From JAVBPA01 sp031549925 (GTDB lineage: Bacteria; Bacillota; Clostridia; Oscillospirales; CAG-272), in assembly GCA_031549925.1 (NCBI GenBank), contig JAVBPA010000030.1:57074-121073 (forward strand): 64,000 nucleotides of DNA. The letters are read 5' to 3'. This document shows, one piece after another, positions 55,254 to 63,646 of this stretch. The notes below the pieces were generated by a model. That model worked only from the letters and a program-made list of their open reading frames with translations. It was not told the origin of the DNA and did not search any database. Numbering within the stretch: position 1 is the first letter of the stretch; every line of letters starts with the position of its first letter. A program made the translations under genes and the position numbers.

Positions 55254-56039
55254 ATGAATTATCAAATTGAAAAATTGTCCGCATATTATCAAAACGAACA
55301 TAATGAAAACAACAGGCTTAACTGCGACAGAACCAACAATCTCGAAGAAATAACAACTATGCGTTATTTAAATTCGCTCATACCGGCGGGAGCATCAGTT
55401 TTAGACGCATGTGCCGCTTATGGAGTATATGCTTTTCCTCTCGCTGAAAACGGATATAAAGTTACTGCCGGAGATATTGTGCCCCATCACGTGGAAGCAT
55501 TAGAAGAAAAACAAAAAGAAAATCCTGTATTGCAAGAAATCTATTGCGGAAATATATGTAATTTATCTCGTTTTACAAATAATAGTTTCGATGCTGTATT
55601 AAATTTAGGAGCTTATTATCATACAATTGATAAATCAATAAGGGATAAAGCTATTACAGAATGTAAAAACGTAGTAAAACCGGGCGGCTTGGTTTTTATT
55701 TCATATCTACCAAGACATGCGAATTTCATTAAATATTGCGATACATGGAAAGATGAAACAAAAGATTTTGATTTATATTTAAAAAGAGGCTATATGGAAG
55801 ATGAAAGTTTATTTTATACTGTTACTCCGGAAGAAATCGAAAATGAATTGAATGATTTTGGATTTGAAATTGTTAAAAATATCGCTACTGATGGTTTAAA
55901 ATATGTTTTTCGCAGGCAATTGAACGAATTACCCGAAGATTTATATCAAAAATTTTTGAAACATCATTTCGATATGTGCGAACAACGAACTCTTATTGGC
56001 TATAGCGAACATGCTTTGATTATCGGGAGGAAAATATAA
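55254..56039 (+). CDS. Class I SAM-dependent methyltransferase 1
   Basis: 261 residues from ATG 55254 (an upstream frame start at 55224 lies in the terminator). Motif I is VLDACAAYGVYAFPLAE near 50, motif II acidic AGDIV, motif IV AVLNLGAYYH. The glycine-rich loop has ACAAYG rather than GxGxG, as in its neighbour. Closely related to methyltransferase 2. Target unknown; the attenuator suggests protection from, or action on, an inhibitor of the ribosome. Confidence 0.82.
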   Translation: MNYQIEKLSAYYQNEHNENNRLNCDRTNNLEEITTMRYLNSLIPAGASVLDACAAYGVYAFPLAENGYKVTAGDIVPHHVEALEEKQKENPVLQEIYCGNICNLSRFTNNSFDAVLNLGAYYHTIDKSIRDKAITECKNVVKPGGLVFISYLPRHANFIKYCDTWKDETKDFDLYLKRGYMEDESLFYTVTPEEIENELNDFGFEIVKNIATDGLKYVFRRQLNELPEDLYQKFLKHHFDMCEQRTLIGYSEHALIIGRKI

Positions 56040-56806
56040 TGTACGAACAAATAATAAAATATTATGAAAACTACGACGAGGACGGACGTTTATTCCGCGA
56101 TAATGCTCATCAAGTAGAATATCTGACTACAATTCGTTATTTTAACCTTCTTTTTGCACCCGGTAGTTTAATACTTGATACTTGTGCCGGTACGGGCAGA
56201 TATTCGTATTATCTTGCAGAAAAGGGTCATATTGTTACCGCCTGCGACCTTGTTTTGCATAATGTGAACATCATCAAAGCTAAACCGGGAATTAATAAAT
56301 TGGCTGATGCGGTAGTTTGCGATGTACTTGATTTGTCTCGGTTTGATGATAATAGTTTTAATGTCGTTTTGTGTATGGGCGCATTGTACCACTTCCGTAC
56401 AAATGATTTACGGGAAAAGGCAATAATTGAATGTGTACGGGTATGTAAAAAAGACGGAATTGTCGTTCTAGCCTATATAACAAAAATAGGAGCAATTCTC
56501 GCAAATATAAATGCAGACGCCAGTAACATGGAAGGATTATTAAAAGTTATTTATGACACTGATGATAGAGGACCGTTTTATTGCGCCGCTCCGCGTGAAA
56601 TAGAAAATATGGCTGTTAATTGCGGGCTTGAAAAGTTACATCATATCGGAGTTGATGGTATAATTCAAAATATCGGAGAAAAATTGAACTCTGCTACTGA
56701 TGAAAATTTTAAGAAGTATTTGGAATACCATTACGCAACTTGTGAAGATGAAAGTATTATCGGAACAAGCATACATGGATTATGGATAGGTAAAAAAATA
56801 TTATGA
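56039..56806 (+). CDS. Class I SAM-dependent methyltransferase 2
   Basis: 255 residues; ATG shares a base with the preceding stop (TAATG) behind GGGAGG. Motif I LDTCAGTGRYSYYLAE, acidic CDLV, then VVLCMGALYHF. It shares the GRLFRDNAHQVEYLTTIRYF opening with the previous protein (matching NRLNCDRTNNLEEITTMRY), marking a tandem duplication. Confidence 0.85.
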   Translation: MYEQIIKYYENYDEDGRLFRDNAHQVEYLTTIRYFNLLFAPGSLILDTCAGTGRYSYYLAEKGHIVTACDLVLHNVNIIKAKPGINKLADAVVCDVLDLSRFDDNSFNVVLCMGALYHFRTNDLREKAIIECVRVCKKDGIVVLAYITKIGAILANINADASNMEGLLKVIYDTDDRGPFYCAAPREIENMAVNCGLEKLHHIGVDGIIQNIGEKLNSATDENFKKYLEYHYATCEDESIIGTSIHGLWIGKKIL

Positions 56807-57582
56807 ATAACTTATTTCGCAATTCCGCGTGGTTATATGATGTAGATAACCGTGATAATTTAAGCGACGATATCCTTTTCTACATAGAATATGCTAAAAA
56901 ACAGCAGGGGGTAATATTGGAATTGGGATGTGGTACAGGACGTGTTTCGCTCGCTTTGGCGGAAGAAGGGTTTCAAGTTACCGGACTTGACTTGTCAAAA
57001 CAAATGCTTGATGTATTTAAAACAAAACTTAATCAAAAACCGGAACTATTTGATAATATCACTCTTATTCACGGAAATATGGCTGAATTTTCATTGGATT
57101 GCAAATTCAGTATGATAATTGCACCGTTCCGCGCGTTTCAAGCGTTAACCGATAATAATGATATCGAAAATTCTTTATCTTGTATTTATAAACATCTAAC
57201 AAATGAAGGTATATTTATAATAAATGTTTTTAATCCTTTGCCGGAACGTATGACTGAACAAACATGGTGTTATCCTGAAACTGTTCAATGGGAAAAAATT
57301 GATGAAAAAACAGGAAATTATGTTGTTAAAAAACATTGGGGAGATAAAATCGATATAATAAATCAAATAATTTATCCGCATTTCGCATATGAAGTAACAT
57401 ATCCTGAAGGAAAAACCGAACGTATAACAGAAGATTTATCATTAAAATATTATTTTAATAACCAACTCCGCGCTTTTGTTGAAAAAGCGGATTTGGAAAT
57501 AACAGAAGAATATTCATGGTATGATAAAACTCCGCCGGGAGGAAGAGAAATAATTTTTGTGTGCAGGAGAAAAAAATCATGA
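56803..57582 (+). CDS. Class I SAM-dependent methyltransferase 3
   Basis: 259 residues; start overlaps the previous stop (ATGA). Canonical motif I LELGCGTGRVSLALAE (38-53), acidic LDLSKQML, and SMIIAPFRAFQ. Not closely related to the two before. Overlaps the next gene in the same way. Confidence 0.88.
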   Translation: MNNLFRNSAWLYDVDNRDNLSDDILFYIEYAKKQQGVILELGCGTGRVSLALAEEGFQVTGLDLSKQMLDVFKTKLNQKPELFDNITLIHGNMAEFSLDCKFSMIIAPFRAFQALTDNNDIENSLSCIYKHLTNEGIFIINVFNPLPERMTEQTWCYPETVQWEKIDEKTGNYVVKKHWGDKIDIINQIIYPHFAYEVTYPEGKTERITEDLSLKYYFNNQLRAFVEKADLEITEEYSWYDKTPPGGREIIFVCRRKKS

Positions 57583-58118
57583 TCATATCTGTAAGACACA
57601 ATATAGAAATGCGTACATTGACTCTTAATAATTCCGGTGAGGTTTTTAGCTTGATAGAAAATAACCGCAATTATTTAAGAAAATGGCTTCCTTGGGTGGA
57701 TAATACAGATAAATTGGCAGTGGTTGAAAAAGTAATATTTTCATGGGAAAAAGAATTTGATTACGGTACAGATTATATTTTTGGTATTTTTAAAAACGAC
57801 TGTTACATCGGTAATATCGGATTGCATGATATAAAAAAGTCAAATAACAGCGGTATGATCGGTTATTGGCTTTCAGAACCCGAACAAGGGAGCGGAATCA
57901 TGACTGATTGTGTTCGATGTCTTGTAAATTACGGTTTTAACACAATGTTCCTCAATCGGATATACATTCATTGCGCCGTCAGTAATATAAAAAGCCGTTC
58001 GATACCCGAAAGACTTGGTTTTGTATTAGAAGGTATCCTCGCAGACGAAGAATATCTTTATGGCAAATATTATGATTTGGCGGTTTACGGAATATTGAAA
58101 CGAAACTGGAAAAATTAA
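57579..58118 (+). CDS. GNAT acetyltransferase, RimJ/RimL-like
   Basis: 179 residues from ATG 57579, overlapping the stop of methyltransferase 3 (ATGA), with GGAG upstream. It has NRNYLRKWLPWVDNT, as in ribosomal-protein-serine acetyltransferases of the RimL/YdaF group, then the acetyl-CoA motif GYWLSEPEQGSGIMTD and a NIKSRSIPERLGFVLEG tail. Confidence 0.87.
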   Translation: MIISVRHNIEMRTLTLNNSGEVFSLIENNRNYLRKWLPWVDNTDKLAVVEKVIFSWEKEFDYGTDYIFGIFKNDCYIGNIGLHDIKKSNNSGMIGYWLSEPEQGSGIMTDCVRCLVNYGFNTMFLNRIYIHCAVSNIKSRSIPERLGFVLEGILADEEYLYGKYYDLAVYGILKRNWKN

Positions 58119-58134
58119 ATCAGGAGGTATAAAT

Positions 58135-58692
58135 ATGAATCATGCAGGGACAAAACTTATCAAAACGGCTAGAATAGATTTACGAAAAATCGAACTTGAA
58201 GATGCGGAAATGATGTTTCGGAATTGGGCAAGCGACGATGAAGTTTCACGTTATATGCGTTGGACTACTCATAAAAACTTAGATGAAACAAGAGAAATAA
58301 TAAAAAATTGGTTTGAGGGGTATAAAAATGATAACAAATATCATTGGGGTATTTGTCTTGAAAACGGAGAGATGATCGGTTCTGTTGGTGTGATGTTAAT
58401 TGCTGAATATGATTTTAAAGCCGAACTTGGTTATTGTATAAGCCGTAAATGGTGGGGGCAGGGTTATACGGGAGAAGCGGTTAAAGCGGTTATTAATTAT
58501 ATGTTTTCAAATACTGATATTGAGCGTATAGAAGCGTACCATTCAGTGAACAACCCCGCTTCCGGTAAAGTCATGGTAAAAGCCGGTATGTACAAAGAAG
58601 GTTTCGCACGTCATAAATATAAAAACCGTGACGGTTTTCAGGATTGTTATTTGTATGGTATAATCCGTGAAGAATGGGAGGTTAACAGTTAA
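58135..58692 (+). CDS. GNAT acetyltransferase, RimJ-like
   Basis: 185 residues, CAGGAGG ribosome binding site. Pattern TARIDLRKIELEDAEMMFRN at the front, GYCISRKWWGQGYTGEAV acetyl-CoA site, and NPASGKVMVKAGMYKEG. This subgroup acetylates N-termini of ribosomal proteins or small amines. Confidence 0.9.
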   Translation: MNHAGTKLIKTARIDLRKIELEDAEMMFRNWASDDEVSRYMRWTTHKNLDETREIIKNWFEGYKNDNKYHWGICLENGEMIGSVGVMLIAEYDFKAELGYCISRKWWGQGYTGEAVKAVINYMFSNTDIERIEAYHSVNNPASGKVMVKAGMYKEGFARHKYKNRDGFQDCYLYGIIREEWEVNS

Positions 58693-59198
58693 TGGACTTG
58701 ATTTTACCGGAATTGGAACATAAACAAGCAGCTTTGGAATATAGGCAAGAATACATAAATTACGGTGAGATTACAATTCATGGCAGTTCCGGATTTTACC
58801 GAGCCGAAAGTTACGAGAACTGGATTGATAAAATTAAATGGAATCAAACCGAAGCAACCTCCGATTGGGTAACAGGTTCTGTTTATTTTGCTTTCATCGA
58901 AAATAAAATAATCGGAACAATAGCTATCCGTAATTATTTAAACGATTATCTTTTAAAAATTGGAGGTCATATCGGTTATGGAATACGTCCTTCAGAACGC
59001 CGCAAAGGTTACGGAACAAAAATGCTGGCTCTTGCGCTTATAAAATGCCGTGAACTAGGAATTAAAAAAATTCTTATTACTTGTGATAAAGATAATATAG
59101 CTTCTGCTAAAACAGCAATACGCAACGGAGGTGTTTTAGAAAACGAATTTACCGAAGATAACGGCAACATAATACAACGATATTGGATTACACTTTAA
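58692..59198 (+). CDS. GNAT acetyltransferase
   Basis: 168 residues; start shares a base with the previous stop (TAATG) behind GGAGG. Acetyl-CoA motif GYGIRPSERRKGYGTKML; tail NIASAKTAIRNGGVLEN. Last gene of the rightward operon. Confidence 0.92.
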   Translation: MDLILPELEHKQAALEYRQEYINYGEITIHGSSGFYRAESYENWIDKIKWNQTEATSDWVTGSVYFAFIENKIIGTIAIRNYLNDYLLKIGGHIGYGIRPSERRKGYGTKMLALALIKCRELGIKKILITCDKDNIASAKTAIRNGGVLENEFTEDNGNIIQRYWITL

Positions 59199-59214
59199 AA
59201 TTAAATTTTCAAAT

Positions 59215-59257
59215 AAAAAAACACCCCGTAAATCAGCTGTTTACACTGTTTTGCGGG
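59215..59257. terminator. Terminator of tRNA-Lys, possibly bidirectional
   Basis: CCCCG and CGGGG plus an AT extension form a hairpin; read on the minus strand it ends in TGTTTTTTT, suited to the tRNA. On the plus strand it could end the GNAT operon. Confidence 0.7.
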
Positions 59258-59267
59258 GATCTTTACT

Positions 59268-59343
59268 TGGTGACCCATCGGAGAGTCGAACTCCGGACAC
59301 CATGATTAAAAGTCATGTGCTCTACCTTCTGAGCTAATGAGTC
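59268..59343 (-). tRNA. tRNA-Lys (TTT anticodon)
   Basis: Acceptor GACTCAT with ATGGGTC, A and encoded CCA; anticodon stem CATGA/TCATG encloses CTTTTAA, anticodon TTT; T-loop GTTCGACT. Confidence 0.97.
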
Positions 59344-59488
59344 ATATTCTATTACATTTTTGTCAGAGTGTTGTAATCAAAAATCGGACGTTTGCTATTA
59401 TAGCACAGCTATAAATATTTGTCAACACATTTTTATATTTTATTATAATAATATTTTATATTTTTTTTATTAGTGGTAATAATAATAT

Positions 59489-59749
59489 ATGAAAGAGGTG
59501 ATTTATATCGCAAAATATAAAATTGAAAAGAAATTTCCCGGTAATAAAAAACCTGTTCATATGCATACAAAAGATTTAAACGCAAATGAAATTGATTTTT
59601 TATCTTCATCTGTCGTTTCATCAACCGAATGTACCGGTTTAACAGCTACAATACCCGAAAGCTATAACGAAGCTGTTTCATACCGCGAAATTTACAATAT
59701 ACCGCTCGAACCTAAAAATAAAACAAATACAAAAAATCAATATAAATAA
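59489..59749 (+). CDS. Small hypothetical protein
   Basis: 86 residues, lysine- and threonine-rich, no membrane segment, not recognised. Codon use is like the neighbours. The ATG at 59489 has no ribosome binding site in front; instead AAAGAGGTGAT lies just inside the frame, so the real start may be later, for instance the ATC after it, or the frame may have lost its start codon. Confidence 0.4.
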   Translation: MKEVIYIAKYKIEKKFPGNKKPVHMHTKDLNANEIDFLSSSVVSSTECTGLTATIPESYNEAVSYREIYNIPLEPKNKTNTKNQYK

Positions 59750-59753
59750 AAAG

Positions 59754-59868
59754 TTTAAGGTAAAAAGTTACGAGGATGCGGTCGCTTTTGAAATAAATCA
59801 GTTGTTGCGTTTTTGCGGAGCTTTTTTCGCAAAAAGCGACCGTAATCTTGTTTTATTATAACCTTAAA
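59754..59868. repeat. 115-base imperfect palindrome, MITE-like
   Basis: Ends TTTAAGGT (59754-59761) and ACCTTAAA (59861-59868) are inverted; inside, CGGTCGCTTTT (59779-59789) pairs with AAAAGCGACCG (59832-59842), with partial pairing between. The sequence differs in base composition from its surroundings. Confidence 0.5.
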
Positions 59869-59910
59869 AATTTATTACTATTCATAATATTTATTATTAT
59901 ACATAAAATA

Positions 59911-60630
59911 TTATAATTTTTCCAATAAAATATGATTGAAAAAAGCTGCATTGCGGAATTCATCTAAAATGCTTGCTTTTTTTTCAAGCTCAAACATATC
60001 GGAAAACCATTCTTCGTCATATTTTTTAGAATTGTCAGGATTTAAAGCAAAAAATGTTCTAATAGCATATTTTTCTATTATTTTGTAATTATAATTGTTT
60101 ATCCATATATTTATTTGACTGTTATCATAATATTTTATTTCACCGAAATTTTCAGCATAGGATTTTTCACCGTTTAGTATTTTTATTGCTGCTTTGATAT
60201 CGTTTTCGTGGATTGCTTTTTGAAATATTCTTCCCGTGCGGTTATGCTTCACCAAGGATAATATTCCTCCCGATTTTAATAAATTTGAAAAGATTTTTAT
60301 ATATTCATCTTTTTCGTCTACATATTCGAGAACATTATGGCATAAAATCAAATCAAAGCTTTTTTCAGAATAAATATTTAAATTCGACAAATCACCGTTT
60401 ATTTGATTATAATTATTTTCTTTGTATCTCATACCGCACATTGTTTCGCTGGGTTCAATTGCAATAACATTATTCCATTTTGCCAAATAATCCGAAGTCA
60501 ATCCGAAACCACTTCCGAAATCTAAAATTTTCATTGATTTTGCAAATGACAACTGATCCCATAATAATTTATAAAATAGCTTTCCCCATGGTTTTTGGAT
60601 GTTTTCGTAATAAAGATTTATATTATCCAA
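59911..60630 (-). CDS. Class I SAM-dependent methyltransferase (CmoM/SmtA-like)
   Basis: 239 residues: motif I ILDFGSGFGLTSDYLAK near 35, acidic AIEPS, motif IV DLILCHNVLEYV. The opening WGKLFYKLLWDQL and the order of motifs recall tRNA carboxymethyltransferase CmoM, but without cmoA/cmoB nearby this is only a resemblance. It follows the P-loop protein by one base on the minus strand. Confidence 0.8.
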   Translation of the reverse strand: MDNINLYYENIQKPWGKLFYKLLWDQLSFAKSMKILDFGSGFGLTSDYLAKWNNVIAIEPSETMCGMRYKENNYNQINGDLSNLNIYSEKSFDLILCHNVLEYVDEKDEYIKIFSNLLKSGGILSLVKHNRTGRIFQKAIHENDIKAAIKILNGEKSYAENFGEIKYYDNSQINIWINNYNYKIIEKYAIRTFFALNPDNSKKYDEEWFSDMFELEKKASILDEFRNAAFFNHILLEKL

Positions 60631-60631
60631 A

Positions 60632-61204
60632 TCAAATTTCCTTTTTATAAAATTGTATTATTTTACAAATATTTGTTTTAATATCTGTACAACCATTTAT
60701 ATTTATAATAGGGCAGACAAGAGTATTAGCCCATTCATCTATTTTTGATAATGAACGCGAAGCAATAAAATCACGGAATTTTATACGAGAGTCATATAAA
60801 TCTCCTCCTGGTAAAACACGTTCTTTATATTTTTCGTATTCGCGCTGATCAAAACGTTTTATACGTAATTCCAGCGGTGCGGATATGTATATTGCGAAAA
60901 TATAATACTGATTAATTATTTCACCGAAATCCCCGGTTACTGCGGATAAAACAAATTTCCGATGTTTATTTATATCTGAAAGCATTAATTCGATACATTC
61001 ATCATGCGAACGCTGATCAGTATATGGTATTTTTGATTCTCTGAAAGCATAAGTTTCATGATCCATATGCCAAAAATTCAAAACACGGGACAATTCTTTG
61101 CCTAGAGTGGTTTTTCCGCTTCCGTTTGCTCCGAAGATAAGTATACCCTGCGGTTTATCTATTTTATTTTCATTCATATTTTGATTTATTTTTATCATAA
61201 ACAA
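60632..61204 (-). CDS. P-loop AAA/nucleoside-kinase-like protein
   Basis: 190 residues: Walker A GANGSGKTT near 24-32, then a lid-like KRFDQREYEKYKERVL region. It resembles small-molecule or shikimate/adenylate-kinase-like P-loop phosphotransferases of unknown substrate. Start could also be the ATG at 61198 or 61177; the ribosome binding site is unclear. Confidence 0.7.
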   Translation of the reverse strand: MFMIKINQNMNENKIDKPQGILIFGANGSGKTTLGKELSRVLNFWHMDHETYAFRESKIPYTDQRSHDECIELMLSDINKHRKFVLSAVTGDFGEIINQYYIFAIYISAPLELRIKRFDQREYEKYKERVLPGGDLYDSRIKFRDFIASRSLSKIDEWANTLVCPIININGCTDIKTNICKIIQFYKKEI

Positions 61205-61217
61205 TTATTTTCATAAT

Positions 61218-61254
61218 ACAAAAAACAAAAACCTTCGGCGAGAACGCAGAAGGC
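61218..61254 (-). terminator. Terminator of tRNA-Arg
   Basis: On the minus strand CCTTC and GAAGG bracket a loop and are followed by TTTTTGTTTTTTG. Confidence 0.75.
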
Positions 61255-61277
61255 AATTGGTTACAGCATCAAGCTGC

Positions 61278-61355
61278 TGGCCCGCCCTGCAGGATTCGAA
61301 CCTGTGACCATCGGAATCGGAATCCGGTACTCTATCCGGACTGAGCTAAGGGCGG
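61278..61355 (-). tRNA. tRNA-Arg (CCG anticodon)
   Basis: Acceptor CCGCCCT with AGGGCGG, G and encoded CCA; anticodon loop TTCCGAT gives CCG; T-loop GTTCGAAT. The top pair of the anticodon stem is a mismatch (C-A) in my fold. Confidence 0.92.
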
Positions 61356-61505
61356 TTATATTTTTATGTGCGGCTATTATATCATAAATAAGATATATTG
61401 TAAAGATAAAAAAGATATTTTATAAAATACTTTTCAAAACAAAACAAATATGTTATAATGTATTATTATTTTTATTATCTTTTTAATGACGGTGAGGATT
61501 TTTAT

Positions 61506-63179
61506 ATGAAACCTGATATTGAAATAGCAAGCGAAGCTAAAATGCTTCCGATAACCGAAATAGCTTCAAAACTTGGAATAATAGACGATGAACTTGAATT
61601 ATACGGAAGATATAAAGCTAAGATTACTGATAAATTTATTTCCCGCAACCAAAATCAACCGGATGGAAAATTAATATTGGTAACAGCAATAACACCGACA
61701 CCTGCTGGAGAAGGAAAAACTACTACCACTGTCGGACTTGGACAGGCTATGATTAAAATCGGTAAAAAAGCTATTATTGCTTTGCGTGAACCTTCTCTGG
61801 GTCCGGTATTCGGCAACAAAGGCGGAGCTGCCGGAGGCGGATATTCGCAGGTTGTTCCGATGGAAGATATAAATTTAAATTTTACCGGTGATTTTCATGC
61901 GATAACAGCTGCTAATAATTTACTTTGCGCTATGATGGATAATCACATACAATACGGAAACGAACTGGGAATTGATCCGCGCAGGATATTGTTTCCGCGT
62001 GTAATGGACATGAATGACAGGTCTCTTCGTCATATAGTAATCGGTCTCGGTGGAAAAACAGAAGGTGTTGTGCGTGAAGATCATTTTATTATTACAGTTG
62101 CCAGCGAAATTATGGCTATACTTTGCCTAGCCGAATCGATAGACGATTTAAAAGAACGTCTCGGTGATATCACGGTTGCATATAATTATTCAGGTAAACC
62201 TGTATTTGCACATCAGCTTCAAGCTCAGGGAGCTATGGCAGCACTGCTTCGTGATGCTATAAAACCGAATCTTGTTCAAACACTTGAAAATACTCCGGCA
62301 ATAATACACGGCGGTCCTTTTGCCAATATCGCACACGGGTGTAATTCTGTAAGAGCTACAAAGCTTGCCCTTAAATTAGCGGATTATGCTATTACAGAAG
62401 CCGGATTCGGAGCTGATTTAGGCGCTGAAAAGTTTCTTGATATAAAATGCCGTATAGCCGATTTGCATCCTTCTGCTGTTGTTTTGGTTGCCACAATACG
62501 TGCGTTAAAATACCATGGTGGATGTGCAAAGAATGATTTAAAAACAGAAAATCTGGAGGCTTTAAAAGCGGGAGCTTGTAATTTAGCGGCTCATCTTGAA
62601 AATATAGCGAAATTCGGACTTCCGGTTGTCGTAGCCCTTAACCGTTTTGAAAGCGATACGGAAGCAGAAATAAATGTAGTCCGTGATATATGCAATGAAT
62701 ATGGTGCGGAAATGGCTTTATCCGAGCTCTTCGCAAAAGGCGGAGACGGAGGTATTGAACTTGCCGAAAAAGTTGTCGAAGCTTGTGAAAAACCTAACGA
62801 TTTTAAACAAATATACCCGAAAAAAGCTTCAATAAAAAAGAAAATAGAAACGATAGCCAAAACAATATACGGAGCAGCATCTGTAAAATTTGAACCTTCC
62901 GCTCTCAACGAAATAAAAAGTATTAAAGATTTATATCCGCAAAGCGAATTTTATCCGGTTTGTATGGCTAAAACACAATATTCGCTTTCCGATGATATGA
63001 CGAAAATAGGAAGACCGGAAAATTTTGAATTGACTGTGCGTGAAGTAAAAATTTCATCAGGAGCACGTTTTATTGTAGCTTTAACAGGTACAATAATGAC
63101 TATGCCCGGACTCGCCAGAGTTCCCGCAGCAAATAATATAGATATCGATAACAATGGAAATATTATAGGATTATTTTAA
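61506..63179 (+). CDS. fhs: Formate-tetrahydrofolate ligase
   Basis: Makes 10-formyl-THF from formate, THF and ATP, for one-carbon metabolism and, in acetogens, the methyl branch. 557 residues from ATG 61506 behind GGTGAGG; the longer frame from 61458 lacks a site. P-loop TPAGEGKTT (65-73), then EPSLGPVFGNKGGAAGGGYSQ (quoted to 20 with one residue omitted here) and the FAKGGDGG segment. Length fits the family. No other acetogenesis genes are in view, so its role here is general folate metabolism unless shown otherwise. Confidence 0.97.
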   Translation: MKPDIEIASEAKMLPITEIASKLGIIDDELELYGRYKAKITDKFISRNQNQPDGKLILVTAITPTPAGEGKTTTTVGLGQAMIKIGKKAIIALREPSLGPVFGNKGGAAGGGYSQVVPMEDINLNFTGDFHAITAANNLLCAMMDNHIQYGNELGIDPRRILFPRVMDMNDRSLRHIVIGLGGKTEGVVREDHFIITVASEIMAILCLAESIDDLKERLGDITVAYNYSGKPVFAHQLQAQGAMAALLRDAIKPNLVQTLENTPAIIHGGPFANIAHGCNSVRATKLALKLADYAITEAGFGADLGAEKFLDIKCRIADLHPSAVVLVATIRALKYHGGCAKNDLKTENLEALKAGACNLAAHLENIAKFGLPVVVALNRFESDTEAEINVVRDICNEYGAEMALSELFAKGGDGGIELAEKVVEACEKPNDFKQIYPKKASIKKKIETIAKTIYGAASVKFEPSALNEIKSIKDLYPQSEFYPVCMAKTQYSLSDDMTKIGRPENFELTVREVKISSGARFIVALTGTIMTMPGLARVPAANNIDIDNNGNIIGLF

Positions 63180-63185
63180 ATTATA

Positions 63186-63638
63186 ATGGATAAACTAATC
63201 ATCTCCGATTCTGTCGAAAAAACAGAAGAGGCAGGTTATTCTTTTGCTGAAAATATTAAAAATATAATCGGAAAAGCTCCTGTTTTTATTTGCATGTTTG
63301 GTGAATTAGGAGCAGGGAAGACTGCATTTATACGTGGAATCGCCCGATTTTTAACCCCAAACGAAAACGTAAAATCCCCTACATATTCACTTATAAATTT
63401 ATATACAGATTCAAATAATAATATAAAAATATATCATATGGATTTATATAGATTAGGAAAAGACTGCGATATAAACTCTATAGGGTACGAAGATATATTT
63501 TACGAAAATAATGCTTTGTGCATAATTGAATGGTCCGAATTTTTACCTTGCGGAATTATACCGAATCCTTATTATAAAGTTGAAATAAAGGGAAGCGGAT
63601 ATGACGAGAGAATAATTGATATTACAGAAGTAAACTGA
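63186..63638 (+). CDS. tsaE: tRNA threonylcarbamoyladenosine biosynthesis ATPase TsaE
   Basis: 150 residues: Walker A GELGAGKT (39-46), SPTYSLINLY, HMDLYRL and IIEWSE, all diagnostic. Acts with TsaB and TsaD in making t6A37 in tRNAs that read ANN codons. Follows fhs by six bases and precedes tsaB. Confidence 0.96.
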   Translation: MDKLIISDSVEKTEEAGYSFAENIKNIIGKAPVFICMFGELGAGKTAFIRGIARFLTPNENVKSPTYSLINLYTDSNNNIKIYHMDLYRLGKDCDINSIGYEDIFYENNALCIIEWSEFLPCGIIPNPYYKVEIKGSGYDERIIDITEVN

Positions 63639-63646
63639 TTATAAAT

